This document shows positions 11,586 through 26,100 of a DNA stretch of 64,000 nucleotides, piece after piece; the stretch's first letter is position 1, and every line of letters begins with the position of its first letter. The position numbers and the translations under genes are program-made. The stretch comes from Valencia hispanica (taxonomy: Eukaryota > Chordata > Actinopteri > Cyprinodontiformes > Valenciidae): assembly GCA_963556495.2 (NCBI GenBank), contig OY747703.1, forward strand, positions 35,089,296 to 35,153,295, given 5' to 3'. Below the pieces are notes generated by a model. That model had not been told where the DNA came from. It saw nothing but the letters and a program-made list of their open reading frames with translations, and did no database searches.

Positions 11586-13880
11586 TCAGTCCTTCTTCAC
11601 ACATATGGATGGAAAGCTGAACGTTTTTCTCTGAGCTAAATGGAAAGCAATCTTCTTCTCATAGTAGGCACATTCATTCACAAAAAAAGGGTAGAGGTCT
11701 TCTCCCTCGAACTTCAAAGTCTCCCCAGAAAATGTCAGAAAGATGGGATCCCCTGAATGCAGAAGCTTAAAGTCATAATCCTGGGGGGCAAAAAGAAAGA
11801 CACACTCATGTTTTCACTTCAGTCTAAATAGTCTCAGTTTTTTAAGTTCAAAGTTAAATTGCTGAATTAAAAGCCTTAGAATTTTGTATCAGCCTGTGGT
11901 TAACCTGTAGGTCTTGGTGGATGGCAGCAGTAATATTACCAGCCGAGTCCCTTGGGTAGTCAACACTTCCAACTAAAGTGTATGCTTCCACTGTGCCTCC
12001 CTCAAAAGTATGCCCTGTTGGCAGAGGAAAATCACTGAACAATGTATCTAATTGGGATCACTTAGACGAACATAAGAATAGGTTCAGTTTTTTTTTTTTA
12101 TATGTAGAGTTTATGTTACATTAAAATATAAAAGTTAATGGGAGAGTGAAAAGAACAGCCCGCAGTGCTTCCTACCAGAACTGAATTCCTGAAGCCACAC
12201 TAATGTAAGATCCACTGCCTCTTTCACCATGTTGAAGATATCAGCCCTGAGGACGCCGTTAGGTTGAGGACCCACTTCTATCGCTACAACAAAGTAAAGT
12301 TAACCACTGATATGCTGGAAAATAAAAATAATCTTTAACATATATGAAAATGTACATAGTTACCAAAGCCATGTTTGCCCACTGACTCCAGGGAATAAGC
12401 ATCAGAGATAGGAATGTCCAGTTGGATCGCTCTCACAGGCACAGAGCTCATCCTACTCTGAAAAATAATGTTTGCAGATAAAAAAAATCTCACTTACATC
12501 CTTCAGTGGCTCTAAAAGCTGTTTCTTGTGAGTTTAATAACATATCATGAGACAGTAATTAGTCCTTAAAGATGAAATCTTATGGATCACAGCATGGGCG
12601 GTTCTAGACAGGGGCCAGTGGGGGCCAGCGCCCCAGTAGAACTGAGCCTGGCCCCTCTTATGGCCCCTGTAATGCAGAAAATAATACTAAATCTGTTTTT
12701 TAAGGTGATTTAGGACAGAAAGCATAACTAAATTAACTCTTGGACCGATTTCATTTCTTACCTCCAGAGTTTTGTTTTAACAATGAGTTAATAATGAATG
12801 TGTTGAAGTTTTAGCTTCAGCCATATTGAGTTTCATCTGCTGGATCAGGAGCCATAAGAGTCCCTTTGGCTCATTTAACATATTAAACGATGACATTATG
12901 AAATATTGTTTCATTCTTTTGTTTTGTGCCCCCACGAACAAACTCTGGCCCCACCCTGGCCCCCCTGGTAAATTTGGTCTAGAACCGCCACTGGCAGTCA
13001 GTGCCCTGCAAAGGAAAGGACTAACCCCCTTCTGGCTCTACTCTGTCTCTAGTCCCCACTACAGCTCCCTGGCCTTCTGGGAATGTTGTTTAACTTCTCC
13101 ACCTCCCAACTGTCTGAACTGCTTCAACTTCAAGGCTGTATTTGCTGTGTATGTCTTTGAGTGTGAGAGACTGTTCAATAAAACTTATGCACAGTATGTT
13201 AAATAACCACATTTATAACCGATTGTATCTGTTTTGAGTCTCCAAATAGTTCAGGTGCTGAATTTGTGACACAAATTTAGGTTCAGAAAGCTGGTCAAGT
13301 TAGCATGAAACACTGTATCTGAGTGGCTCTTTGAAGTGCATACGGTACCTGTATGTATTTGTAAATGTGTAAGGTGATCCAGTCTAAAGAGTAGAAGATG
13401 AAGCACAGGCCCATGTTGGCAGTGGTGTTGTGCAGATCTATGAGCAGGTCAACAGCCTCTGCGCTTCCTTTGGGCCCCAGCTGAGCATTTAGTTCCTGAG
13501 CTCGCCTCAGCTCATACGGGGTTGACTCTGTTATTGGGGAGCTGGGAGCAGAATAATGATTTGAGCTCTTAGGACACCTCAAACTTTTCAAATGACCTCA
13601 TTTATTAAGTAGGCTCTTGCAGCCTACACTACTCACATAAACAACTGGCTTACCTCAGCAGGACATCTGTGAAGCAGCGGTTCAGATCCATCTCTGTGTA
13701 TCTTCTGCCAGCATCAACGGCTCTTGGATTGGTCAGAACAGTGGTTATAGAAAAAGATCCCACTCTTTCCATCTTCTGTTTCTGCATTTCCTTTACAATG
13801 TACACCCCCGTCAACTCATTCCCGTGGGTTCCACCGCAAACGGCGACACTGAGTAGTGGAGGGATAGAGGCGCACTCCAT
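11586..13880 (-). CDS. acy3: ACY3-like aminoacylase / aspartoacylase, six exons
   Basis: Exons on the - strand are 13880-13654, 13541-13349, 12457-12364, 12283-12176, 12014-11905 and 11780-11586. Phases agree throughout and give 308 aa. It is an M14-type zinc amidohydrolase: GGTHGNE supplies the zinc His and Glu, DLHNTT the second His, and DLNRC and EVGPQPNG line the substrate pocket. ASPA cleaves N-acetylaspartate, while ACY3 cleaves N-acetyl aromatic amino acids and mercapturates. I call ACY3 because of TTANMG, ADIFNM, VEAYTLVG, FSGET and the C-terminal KTFSFPS. In addition, the position matching ASPA Arg168 is Glu (SLESVGKHG), where human ACY3 has Asp. The start ATG at 13880 is the only one that begins the conserved N-terminus. 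A hAT-like element sits in intron 2. Confidence 0.85.
12592..12991. mobile_element. hAT-like non-autonomous element in acy3 intron 2
   Basis: The ends are inverted copies of GGCGGTTCTAGAC, followed inward by G/C-rich GGGGCCA stretches. There is no transposase. The outermost bases of the left end differ from the right, and no clean 8-bp target duplication is visible, so it is old. Confidence 0.6.
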
Positions 13881-16118
13881 CTGTTGGGCCGAAAACAACA
13901 ACGCTGTTAGGTGTTGGCCGCTGTTTGTCGTCTAAACTTCTCTGTCCAAATTCTGAGCAAAAGAAGCAAGTTTTAAAGCTAACAGATCTGGTGTCCACCC
14001 AGAAACAAGGCTCGGAAGGGCTAAAGTTCAGCTGGATGACAGTGAGTTAATGATTTGATTGAATTAGTGACACAAAAACCTTTAAGTAAACTTAGCAAAC
14101 ACGATCTGCAGCAAGTTTACAGAAAGAAAGGGTTGTTCATTACCAAATAGGACCCGACATGTTCAACAGCTTATTTTCAGTGTAACTTGTAGCGGACATC
14201 ATACTATCAGTACACTACCATATATACTTTCCCACCACACTACTTTGTGTTGGTGTATCATGTAAAAATTCCAATGAGATACATTAAAGATTGTGGTACT
14301 TAAATATTTGAAGTAGTATAAAAACTTTTGCAAGGCACTAGAGTACAGTTTAGTCCTAATGCATAGTTGTGGTATTTATCAGTCAGTTGCCAGTCATGAC
14401 TTCAAAGTGTTTTGCAGCAACCATTTCAGTTCTGCTTTTGTGCATCTCAAAAAAGCAAAAACTCGAAAGTTCTACCGTTTTCAGTTTGAAAGCAGCTTTT
14501 GGCTGAGAGTCGACAATAAGAACCGCAGGGAATCTGAAAAAACATCTGCAGCCAGAGACCCAACTTCTTTAGGGGGCGGGGATAAGTGAATGACAACTAT
14601 TAAACTTTAAGTGAATAGATATACTTTAAAAAATATTAGTTGTTAATCTATAGTCAGCTATTAAATGTATGCCTTTCCAGACAGTTTTGAAATATGTTTC
14701 CATGTACTTCCTGTTGTAAAAGGAAAAGCCACAACACTGTTGTTACCAAGAGACACAGCGTCTGCACCTTCTCTTAAGAAACAAGTACATGCTGATTTAC
14801 AGGTATAGCAGAAGGATTCTGTCATCGGATGAAAGCTTTCACAGAAGCAAAGTGATGGTTTTCCTGTCTCAAGTTGATTTATATTAAAAAAATAAACTGC
14901 ATAAATGTTAAAGCTGCATGGCTTACCTGCGAGTTTCAGCCCTGTTTACCATATACTGAACTACAGCAACCTTTGAACTTTGAGGGCGTCGGCAAAAGCA
15001 GAGCTGAAAATGATCCACGCTGCCTGACTCGACTATCTTTAAACTGTCACATGGACCTTCTGTTGTAAACTAGCATTCCCACTGCCTGTGTTGTGTCTTC
15101 CTCATACCCTTGGCACTCCTCTTTTTCTTTACATGGCTCAAACTTCAAACAGTATGTGAACGGAATCACACCCTCTTCCGTTTTATCCTACCACACCAGC
15201 AGGAGTCACTCTCAGTGATGTGTGGCCTGTGGTCTAACTTTGAGACATTGCAAGAGCAAAAGTAAAACAGCAGAGTTGCAACAGTTTTGGATTTATTTTA
15301 TAAAGGTATCTCAGACCAGCCACCTTCACTGATTGCAATACCTGACAAGTTGTTTAATTGTGTTTCTAATGTCTTTTTTCATCTGTTTCTGTACTCTGCT
15401 GTGGGAAACTTATTTTGGTTTGTGAATAAAAATATCTATTACTCAACATTTGCACTACCAAAGACAGAAGTCTAAAATTCCAACTAAAATCTATAATAAA
15501 AAATGACCCCAAGCATTAAAATACTTTGGAACAGCCGTCAGAATTATTATTATTATTATTATTACTATTATTTTTTATTTTTACATTTTCCCACATTTAT
15601 ATAGTATGCTACTAAAAAGTAATTAAATTATTCTTTGTTGGAAATCTCTTACATAAAAGATCTTAACAAGGTGCATTACCTCATAATCCTCAGATGTTTC
15701 TGTTCATTACAACCTCTTCGGTCTTTGCGACTTCTCCCAGGAGAAAGAAGTCCAACTCTTTTTTTAGACGTTTAATCCTGCTGGGGACATACCTCGATTA
15801 TAAGCTGCTTTCTCTCACTTGCTCTTTCTTTTGGTTTGTCTTCCTCACTTATCCCCTTCAGCGGAATCCGCTTCTAATAAAAACAATGGAAAAAGTTTTT
15901 TTCCAACCAGCAACAAGAACAACAAAAACATTAATGAAGTGAAACAATTAGATAAAACAGAAGAGGCACATGGTTTGTTTTACATATAACCTTTAATTAA
16001 GCTAAGTTTCCTTTTGTAATTTACAGTTCCTTACAATATTTTTTTCAAGCCTCTTGAGCTGTTTCACATTTTGTTATGTTACAGCCACAACCGTCATTGA
16101 TTAAAGGATAATAAACAA
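13881..16118. other. upstream of acy3, no gene seen
   Basis: It contains the acy3 promoter side, a Tc1 3' end remnant at about 14230-14342 (ending CTTTTGCAAGGCACTAGAGT) and a short (TTA)n tract near 15544-15565. A further decayed Tc1-like terminus lies at about 16045-16090. No open frame here has a recognisable family signature. Confidence 0.5.
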
Positions 16119-17000
16119 TGCCTTACAAAAGAATTCCCTTAAACTTTTTCATGTTTTGCCAAATCTCAGCCCTAGACTTCAATGTATTTTATTGGGGTTT
16201 CAAGTGATAGACCAATACAAACTAATTAATAATTTTAACGTGGAAGAATAGTTAAAGTGTACAGGTAATAATTTGAGACGTGTGATGGGCATTTGTTATG
16301 AGCCTCTATTGTTCTGGTACCTTTGAATACAAAACCAGTGCAACCAGCTGCCTTGAAAAGTCACAAACCTCACATTTGATTTAATCTTAGTAAAAGTCCA
16401 TCTGTTTTATGAAGGCCTGAAAGGTTTGTGTTAGTGTGTTAGTGATCAAACTGCATCATGAAGATCAAGGACCTGAGCAGACAGGTCAAGGAAAAAGTTT
16501 TTGAGAAGTGTAAAGCAGGGTTAGGTTATAAAATAACATACCAAGCTTTAAGTGTCTCACTATTCATTCTATAATCCAAAAAGGGAAATAGTACAGTACA
16601 TCTGCAAACCTACCACAGCATGGCCGTTCACTCATATTGGTAAGCTAAGGAAGGAGAGCATTATTCACAGAAGTGGCCGATGGGAACTGAGGGAGCGTCA
16701 GAAATCCACAGCTCAGGTGAGAGTATCTGTCCACAGAAAAGCTATTGGTCTTGCACTCCGCAAATCTGGCCTTTATGGAGGTTTGCCAAATAGAAAATCA
16801 TGGGAAGTCCTGTTTACAGTTTGCCACAAGCCCTTTAGGTGTCACAGCAAAGATCTGGTAAAAAAGGTGCTCTGGTCAGATGAGACTAAAATGTGAACTT
16901 TTCATAGGTCATCTAATACATGTCTGTTGAGGAAAACCAACACTGCATATTGCACTAAGCACACTATACCCAATGTAAAATTTGATGGTGTTTGCATTAC
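16119..17000 (+). pseudogene. Tc1 transposase relic, 5' half
   Basis: The terminal repeat (TGCCTTACAAAAGAATTCCC) leads into a decayed transposase beginning MKIKDLSRQVKEKVFEKCKA. It continues through the paired helix-turn-helix region and LRKSGLYGG to KKVLWSDETKM, which carries the first catalytic Asp. Frameshifts and a stop follow, and the 3' half is missing. Confidence 0.8.
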
Positions 17001-17764
17001 CCTGTTGGAATTATTTTTGACAGATAAATATCCAATTTTCTTTAAATAATAAAGAATGTTCAGGGCTCCATGATATAGGCTTATATTTTAACTTAAATTT
17101 AGGAACAGCTGTGATAACTTTATTGTTTACTATATGTGTGTGGCCATTTAGTTTCTAAAACTGTTGTTTATCCACAGAACTGCATTGTCTCAAATGTGTT
17201 ACTTGCTCTTTAGGAATTAATTTTACACAAATCAAACACAGGACATAACAGCCCACACTGCACCATGCTGTTATACCCTTTTGATTAAATTATGCCTGAA
17301 TTATTCACAATGCTAATGATCCGATCAGCTGTCATTTGGTGGATGGTGACCTTTTTAATATGGAGGACGGGGCGTGTTTGGAAGTGGCTTGAACAGTGAC
17401 ATTTGAGACAAGGAGTGGTCTAAACAAAGTGGCCTCTGCGTAATGAGAGCATGCTGGGAGGAAAACACAGTCTCTGACCTTCTTGTGGTCTTATCACAGT
17501 AGGCCCAGCTTCCGTGATTTATGTTCCTAGCAGTAAATAACTGGCAGATAAAAGGTGAGGAGAGTTCTGGTTTTAGAAAAAGGAAAGAAAGTGACATCCG
17601 GATCTGACAGGAACTAAACCAACAATGGAGGTTCATTAAAGTGAGCCTAGCAGGTAAAACTTCACTAATTGGCAGTATAAAACACCAGGCAACCAACAAA
17701 ATAAAATGTAAGACACCCATATGTCTGCAAGTAAATGACTAGATGTTGTTTATGTATATATATA
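17001..17764. other. intergenic, nothing recognised
   Basis: No gene or clear repeat is seen apart from a short TA run near 17755. Confidence 0.45.
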
Positions 17765-18643
17765 TCCATGTACATGCTTCACAGTAGGGATGGTGTTCTT
17801 GTAATGCAACTCATCCTTCGTTCTTCTCCAAACACGGCGAGTAAAGTTTAGACCAACAGGTTTTATTTTGGTCTCATCTGATCACATGACTTTCTCCCAT
17901 GCCTCCTCTGGATCATCCAGATGGTCACTGGCAAACTTCAGACGGGCCTGGACATGTGATGACTTGAGCAGGGGAACTTTCCGTGCAATGCATGATTTTA
18001 AACCATGTCGTGTTCTACCGACAGTAACCTTTAAAACTGTGGTCCCAGGTCTCCTCATGTCATTAACCAGCTCCTCCCATGTAGTTCTGGGCTGATTCCT
18101 CACCTTTCTTATCATCAGTAATACCCCACGAGGTGAGATCTTGCATGGAGCTCCAGTCCGAGGGAGACTGACACTCATCTTTAGCCTCTTCCATTTTCTA
18201 ACTACTGCTCCAATCTGTTTACACCAAGCTGCTTAAACAGTAGCACTTTCCAGCCTTTTGGAGGTCTACAATTTTGTCTCTGGTGTCTTTTGACAGCTAC
18301 TTGGTCTTGCCCATGGTAGTAGTTGGAGTCTGTCTGACTGTGGGGTGGACAGGTATCTTTAATGAGCTCAGACAGGTGCTACAAATTTAGATTAGACATA
18401 AAGGCAGAGTAACAGGTCTTTGAGAACCAAAATTCTTGCTGATTGTCAGGTGTTCAAGCACTTATGTTCAGTAATAAAATACAAATAAATTCTTTAAAAA
18501 TTAGATGTGATTTCCTGAATAAATAAAAAAAATGCTGTCGCTCACAGTGGAAATGCACCTACAATGTGAATTTCTGGGAGTGGGAGAACTTGCAAAATCG
18601 CATGGCGTTCAAATACTTATGTTCATCACTGTATATACATATA
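17765..18643 (-). pseudogene. second Tc1 family, decayed transposase
   Basis: The - strand reads MSVSLPRTGAPCKISPRGV, then RKVRNQPRTTWEELVNDM and a degraded GLNFTRRVWRRTKDE, in the order of a Tc1 transposase. The frame is broken upstream, near 18190-18320. The right side ends in a terminal block around TTCAAATACTTATGTTCATC (18609-18628), with a related copy at about 18452-18470. The left terminus is lost. Confidence 0.7.
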
Positions 18644-19344
<701 letters not shown>

Positions 19345-19351
19345 TTTATTT

Positions 19352-19440
19352 TATTTTTTTCATTTCTTTCCCCTTTCTCTGTCTGCCCTCCCTTCTGTCC
19401 AGCTACTAATGGATGAAGACCACTGGTGCCAAAAAAACCT
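19352..19440 (+). mobile_element. SINE-like 3' tail
   Basis: A CTTTCTCTGTCTGCCCTCCC stretch followed by ACTAATGGATGAAGACCACTGG matches the end of the repeat at about 58235-58312. Only the tail is present. Confidence 0.45.
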
Positions 19441-20009
19441 TTTTAATTTTTTTTTATTTCAGTTGGCCATAATTGGTAATTCACTCATTTCTGTTTAAAC
19501 ATTCCAACACAGTATAAGCCAAGGATTTTTATCATGTGTTCTCCATGGACCAAAGGGCCCCTGTACAGTGAGATTATTGTTACATAACCAACATTCATAA
19601 AAGCTCACAAATCCCAGCTTTGCTTTTCATGGCAAAGGATTAACAGTATCACACCCAGAGCAAGATGCCTCCAGCACAAGGCACCTTCACCACAAGGAAT
19701 CTTTTTATGTCCCTCCAATATAAGCTTGTTTGTCAGGTTTTATTTTGAAAAGAGAATGTAATTCCCTTAATTGTATTTCTGAGGAAATATTTGCAAATAT
19801 GCTTAGTGGTTATGTTTAGATTTCATCTCAAGTTTTTATGCACCATTAGTGTGTCACCTAGCCTATATGGAATTCTTTTAACATTTTTTTATTCATCACC
19901 AACACATTTTTTCCAGACATAAACAATCTGTGTTTGAAATATAAAAATAACTGGAGGATTTATTCTCACGACTGTCTGAGGTGGCTGAAGGGAGTCCCTT
20001 ATATTGCAG

Positions 20010-20186
20010 ATGTTTTCCCCCAGAGTCACGCCTAACCCTGAAAACCTTTTATTCGCAACGCGTGGGAAACACCCACTCGAGTTTTGCCGAGCACCGCTCC
20101 AAGCATCAGAACCACTCTCTCCTTCACATCAGAAGCATTCAGGAGCAAGAGATCTCTCTGAGGACCCTCGGGGGAATGGCCCCTGA
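20010..20186 (+). promoter_or_regulatory. upstream ORF overlapping the tacr3 start
   Basis: An ATG at 20010 opens a 58-codon frame that ends at 20186, ten bases past the receptor ATG (20176) and in a different frame. If transcription starts before 20010, this would be expected to reduce receptor translation. The transcription start is not visible. Confidence 0.35.
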
Positions 20187-23100
20187 ACGTGATGGCTCCA
20201 ACACCACCACAGCGGCCACCACCAGAGTTTTGGCAAACCAGTTCGCGCAGCCAGCGTGGCGCATCGCGCTCTGGTCCGTGGCATACATCACGGTGGTGGC
20301 AGTGGCTGTCTTCGGCAACCTGATCGTAATTTGGATCATTCTTGGGCACAAGCGGATGAGGACCGTCACCAACTACTTCCTACTGAACTTGGCTTTCTCC
20401 GACGCCTCCATGGCTGCCTTCAACACCCTCATCAATTTTATCTACGCGTCCCACGGAGACTGGTACTTTGGAGAGACCTACTGCAGGTTTCACAACTTCT
20501 TCCCGGTCACAGCCGTGTTTGCCAGCATCTACTCCATGACCGCGATAGCTTTAGACAGGTAGGGCAACATATTGCAATCTACAGTCTGTTTTAGCTTTAT
20601 TTGGTTGGACTGTGCATGTGATGTCTATGATTATGAGAAAAAGTAAATAAAAGCATTTGTTCTTAGTTTATTTCACTTCAGATCAGATCCATATTTTAAA
20701 CATTTTGAAAGCAAGCAATGAATCGTAATCTGGCTATTCTAACTGGTCATTAGAGAAAAGAAGTAGATTATCTCAGCTGCCTTTAACACATTGTCCATCA
20801 GCTCTGACCACACACAGCTATTTTCATGTTGCTCAGAAAGTTCATCTTTGGTCTCATTTGACCAGAGCATTCCCCCCCCCACATGTTTGCGATCTTCCCT
20901 ACATTTAAGATAAACAGCAAAGAAATTGTTTTTGCTTTTTTTTCCCAACAATTCAATATTAGAAACATGATTTGCAGACTGTAATAATGTGCATCACTCA
21001 CTTTTATTTTCCTAGTTCCCATAATTCTTCTGTTCTCCTTTCTCCTTAATCTAACTCAGAACCAGTTTAATAAATGAGTCAGCATTATCCACAATTATGT
21101 TCAGATAACCAGAGATGAAAAGGAAATGACCACAGACGTTTCTGCAATGTCACAGCAACTTTTTCCAAAGTTACACAACATTTTTGCCATTATTATTCGG
21201 AGAGATCATGGGAGAGACGGACTGCTGTGCAATTTTTCCTCCAACCCAAAGATTCTCAATGGATGTGAAGGGTCAGACTCTGTGGTGGCCAATCCATGTG
21301 TCAAAATGCTGTCCCATGCTCCTCAACCCCTGAGACCTAGTGTTGTTATCTTGGAATTTGGGAGAAAACATTTGTTGATGGAATAACCTGGTCATTCAGT
21401 ACATTCAAGTAGCTGACCTCCTTCTTTGGGCACATAATGGTGCTAAATTAAGAGCTGACCAACTGCAGCAACCCCAGATCATAGCATTGCCCCCACAGGC
21501 TGGTACAGCAGGCACTGCATGATGGGTTCATCGTTTCATGTGCCTCTGTTTGTAAATGCGATGTGCCCATCACTCTGGAACAGGGTAAACACCTTATATT
21601 GCTCCAGAGTCCAATGCTTATGTTTTCCTAGCAAACTGAAGCCTTTTATTCTAATTACCATAAACATATAAATTAAACATATATTTTCCCCTGAATTCCT
21701 AATGTTTGTCAGCGTTTTTCCTAAAAACAACATATCAAAACATGAAGGGACCTTCTGTTTCAGAATTTTCTCCATCTCTTTATGTGTTAATTGCCCGAAT
21801 TGATTGAATAAGGGACAATCCCAGAATACATGAAAGGGGTCAGCCCCACTATCCTTTAATTTTTTTTTAAATAATTCATTTAATAACGGTTTGAAAACAG
21901 TTCTTTGTCCAGTTTTAGTAGTTTCAGCAGTCTCGTTAGATATCTTCTTTGCTTAATGCAATAATTTTGAAGTACTGAAACCAGTTAGCATCTTTTATAC
22001 TACCACAGGAAACACCTCCAATTCTTTAAGAAATCAGAAACTATTTACTGTATCATTTAGGGGTAGCAATCAGAATCAGAATCACCCATGCTGTAATTGT
22101 CCAAAAGTAAACTCTTACCTGTTTGCTTTGTTAAATCCAGGTGATGACTTTATTTTGGACAGTGTATGTCAACCTGTATTCTTGTCAGATATTCCTCTTT
22201 TAGAAGTATTATGTTCAAATATGAGTACAGTTCCCTTGTGTATTGTGATATTCAACATACAGATATATGGCAATCATCCACCCTCTGAAGCCTCGTCTGT
22301 CTGCCAAAGCCACATTAGGAGTCATCTTCTGTATCTGGACCCTAGCTGTGGTTCTGGCTTTGCCACTCTGCTACTTCTCCACCATCAAGACATTACCAGG
22401 GAGAACCTTCTGCTATGTGGCCTGGCCCCGCATTGCTGACGACCCCTTCATGTGAGGTTACACTGAGAGCAATCATCATTATTAGAACTGAAAAGCTAAA
22501 TAATCTTCAGTTTTAACAGCCCTATCCTTTTCCCTTTTTTCATTCTGTCCGTTACATGCTCTGAGACGTCTTGGTAATGTATGTCTTCGTTTGTCCAGGT
22601 ATCACATCATGGTCACTGTCCTGGTTTACGTGCTGCCTTTAGCTGTGATGGGCATCACTTACACGATAATCGGTGTGTCATTGTGGGGAAGTGAGATCCC
22701 TGGAGACTCATCTGAAAACTATCATGCACAGCTCAAGGCTAAAAGGAAGGTATCCACCATATAAATCAATCAACATGACTTTTTCAAATTTTCTTTATCT
22801 GTTATGAACATTAAAACCATCCAGAATTCAAATATTTGACATAAAATCAATCAAGAGGGATACAAAAACATCCAAAATCCATCTGTACATCCCTGTTAAT
22901 CTAAGTAACAGGTTTTGACATTTCATTGCGTATGTATTAGCATCAATGAAAAAAACAAAACAAAAACAAAAACCCTCGGAGATTATGAGAAGGAACATAA
23001 AGTCTGCTGGACATCATCTGCACACTGTAAGCCTAAAGGTAGTGTAGAGGAAAAATACAAGCAGGAACTTGAGGGGTTTATAATCCAATAGTGCAGCTCA

Positions 23101-26100
23101 TAAAAAGTGTTATGCTTCAGATCCTCAAGGTGATTCGGTAAAAGTGACCAGTGGAAAACACCAATCTTTGATAGCCTAATACTAAGACATCAACAATCTC
23201 TGCTGATCTCGGAATGTTCTGTGCTGGATGTTTGGAGAGATCTTCTAGGATTCAACAAGAAAGCAATGGGCTCCCTATGATGAGGACTAGAGTTCTCCTA
23301 ACAGCTTTGAGTAACCTCTGTGGTGAGGGCATTTAGCTGTTCATTATGGTGGCGCCTGTATATCTGGGTCCTGGGAGCTACACGGAGAAGCCAGGTAGCA
23401 GCAGTTATAGCTTATCCATGATGTGTGACCCGTGGGATGTGGTCTATGCCAATGCTGGAACCTCATCACACCCCCACTGAGCTGGCAATGCGCTTAGTTA
23501 GCTGTTGTTATTGAATTAGTGCTGTTGTTGTTATACACATTGTGTTTGGCTGGTTTGTTTTTTTTGGCTCCAACATGCAAGATATCAACAAGAAGCTGCG
23601 ATAAACAACCTGCACTCTCTTTGCCAATATATATAATGCCATGAACAGCCTTCTTTGACATAGGGCTCAATATGCAGTGAGTTTCCAGTAGAATAGTGCT
23701 TCCAGCTGGGTAGAAACATTTAAAAACCCCATCTATTGACTGGTTGCTGGCAGATCAAAGAAAGTTGCAAGTGCTTTAGTCTGCAGTTCAAGTGTAAAAT
23801 GGATTTGTCACACTGTCAAATAAATAGTTGCTGTAGAAGACATAAAAATGTCAGCCTTCAGAGCCTTGGTGTGATTAGGTCAGTGATCAGTGAAAACACA
23901 GATCTTTAATTTTGTCTGCTTGATTTTTTCACTTTTTTTATTGACTGCGTTCACCTAGATATGTAAAGAGTGTTGCGCTTTATGTTGATGAAATGCTGAA
24001 GGAAACATGAATGGTGTTTCCTCTTCGACAGGAAAGCTGAATGTGGAGGTGGAAAAACCTCCAATATGTACCATATATAGAAAGCTGGAAAGACAGCAGA
24101 GAAAACCTTTATTCATAACTATAAGTACTAACACATTGGGATGGTTTTAATCCAGCCTGAACAGATGTGGCAACAAAATAAACATAAATTCAAAACTGTT
24201 TCTTCATTGCAGGAAGGAAAAACATAAACCTACATTAAAATCATCATATCTAAAAAAAAAACAATGCTTTTGTTTTGAACAAAACAACTGAGCAATCCAT
24301 AATAAGAGAAACTGAAGGTTTTCAGTTTGTGCCAAAGATCCAGTGTTAATGGTGGTAAAAAGTTGCAATCTTCCATTGTCAGTTTAAGTTTCATGAATGT
24401 GACAACACTATAACTTTAATGATTAAGATCTAATGTGAGAATCTGCAGACGTGTTTGAAAGGAAGTACGTCTTACTGATAACCACATGTGCCGATATGTT
24501 GTTGTGTAATTCTGTAGACTGAACAGCAAATTGCAGACACATGATTAAATGCAGTTTGTCATCATCTGCCACCAAACACTGTTGAAGCTTCACTGTGGGC
24601 TGCACAGGGATTAGGGATGTCACAGCTGGGATGATGAGAATCTATCGAGACGGCTCGGGGATTATTCCCGAAAACAATGAATTTCATTGATGATCTTTAA
24701 AAATACAACAGAGCATCATCTGGTTCTCATTCAACGGATGTTATAAGCATGCATAATAAAAATAAAAGGGATAAAATGGTTTATCTACTCTTTTAGCTTT
24801 TGATAGTTAAGATCGTAAGAAACAAAACAAACTTAAAAATTAAAAGATGGATTGAGCACAGTAAAGAGGGAGGTGGATGTTCTGTTACATTTGAAAGGCT
24901 TTTAGAAATAAACACGTTCAGAGGCTCGAATTTCTGCTTGGACTGTGCTGAAAAATATACAAGATTAAATGTCGAACGTCTCATGTGAGACGCATGATGC
25001 AAAATATCAAAGACAGAATCCAGGAGCTGAAGTATGTAGACCTCATCTGTTTAGAGTTGCCTTTGAGTAAGCGACTATTAATAGGTGGAATGTCATATGT
25101 TTTAATGTGTCATATGTTTTATGTCTCTAATGTTGCATTTGGAGCTTTTATTCTTGGTTTATTGCAGCCTTTATTTTAACCCCTAATTGCCCAAAGTACC
25201 TTGAATTGGCTTGTTGTTGAAAGTGTGCTATACAAATAAAATTGCCTTGCCTATATTGAATCAGCGCCAAAATGATTTAAATATTCTTTTGTTAGCAAAT
25301 GTAAAAAAGTGATTTATTCAACACTTTAACATCCATGAATGAACATCTTTGACCACTATTAAATAAATTTACTTTTGTACACTGCTTTTTTTGAAATTAT
25401 AAAATCTGAACAAAACTACTGTTACTGTTGCAGTCACACCAGAAGTAATTCATATCCCTGGCAGATTAAAAGTAATCTTTTTATTTTACAAACGTGGTTA
25501 TTCTGAGAGTAATAATTACATTTTAGAGGGGCCTAGCCAGGGTCCTGTCCTGATTCTGATAATGAATCTGTAGAGGGAGCCAAAGATGAGATGAATCTCA
25601 AGGGGCCTTTAAACGTGAAAGACATGGAGCTATACATTCAGATTCAGACTTTAGTGAACAGTAAAAAAAAATTCAGGCCATATGTTTACCTCTAACATGC
25701 ATCTACTAACCAAAACTTTTAATAGATCTTACAGAAACTCAGCATAAGCAAAACAAAATATAAAAAAGCAAAAAGTTAATCAGGAATAAAACAACAGTTC
25801 AGCTGTGGAAAGGAGGTGTTCTAATATTTTGCTGGTAATTTTTTAAACATAAGAAAATAAAAACAAAATAATTATTTAGGATTCAAATTATTTAAAGAAC
25901 AAACTTCATGGTTGGACGAAAATGTAAAATCTAAATCTGCCAGAGTTATGAATAATTTTGACCTTGACTATATAAACTTTTTAAACTACACTCAACAGAA
26001 ATATAAACGCAACACCTTTGTTTCTGCTCCCATTTTTCATGAGATGGACTTAAAGATCTAAAATTCATTCCAGATACACAATATTACCATTTCTCTCTAA

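Noticed and set aside
12826..13206. 126-aa + strand ORF in acy3 intron 2.
   Set aside because: It starts inside the hAT-like element, runs out of it and has no family signature.
19981..20175. 65-codon open extension upstream of the tacr3 ATG.
   Set aside because: It contains no ATG, only a GTG at its start; the conserved receptor begins after 20176.
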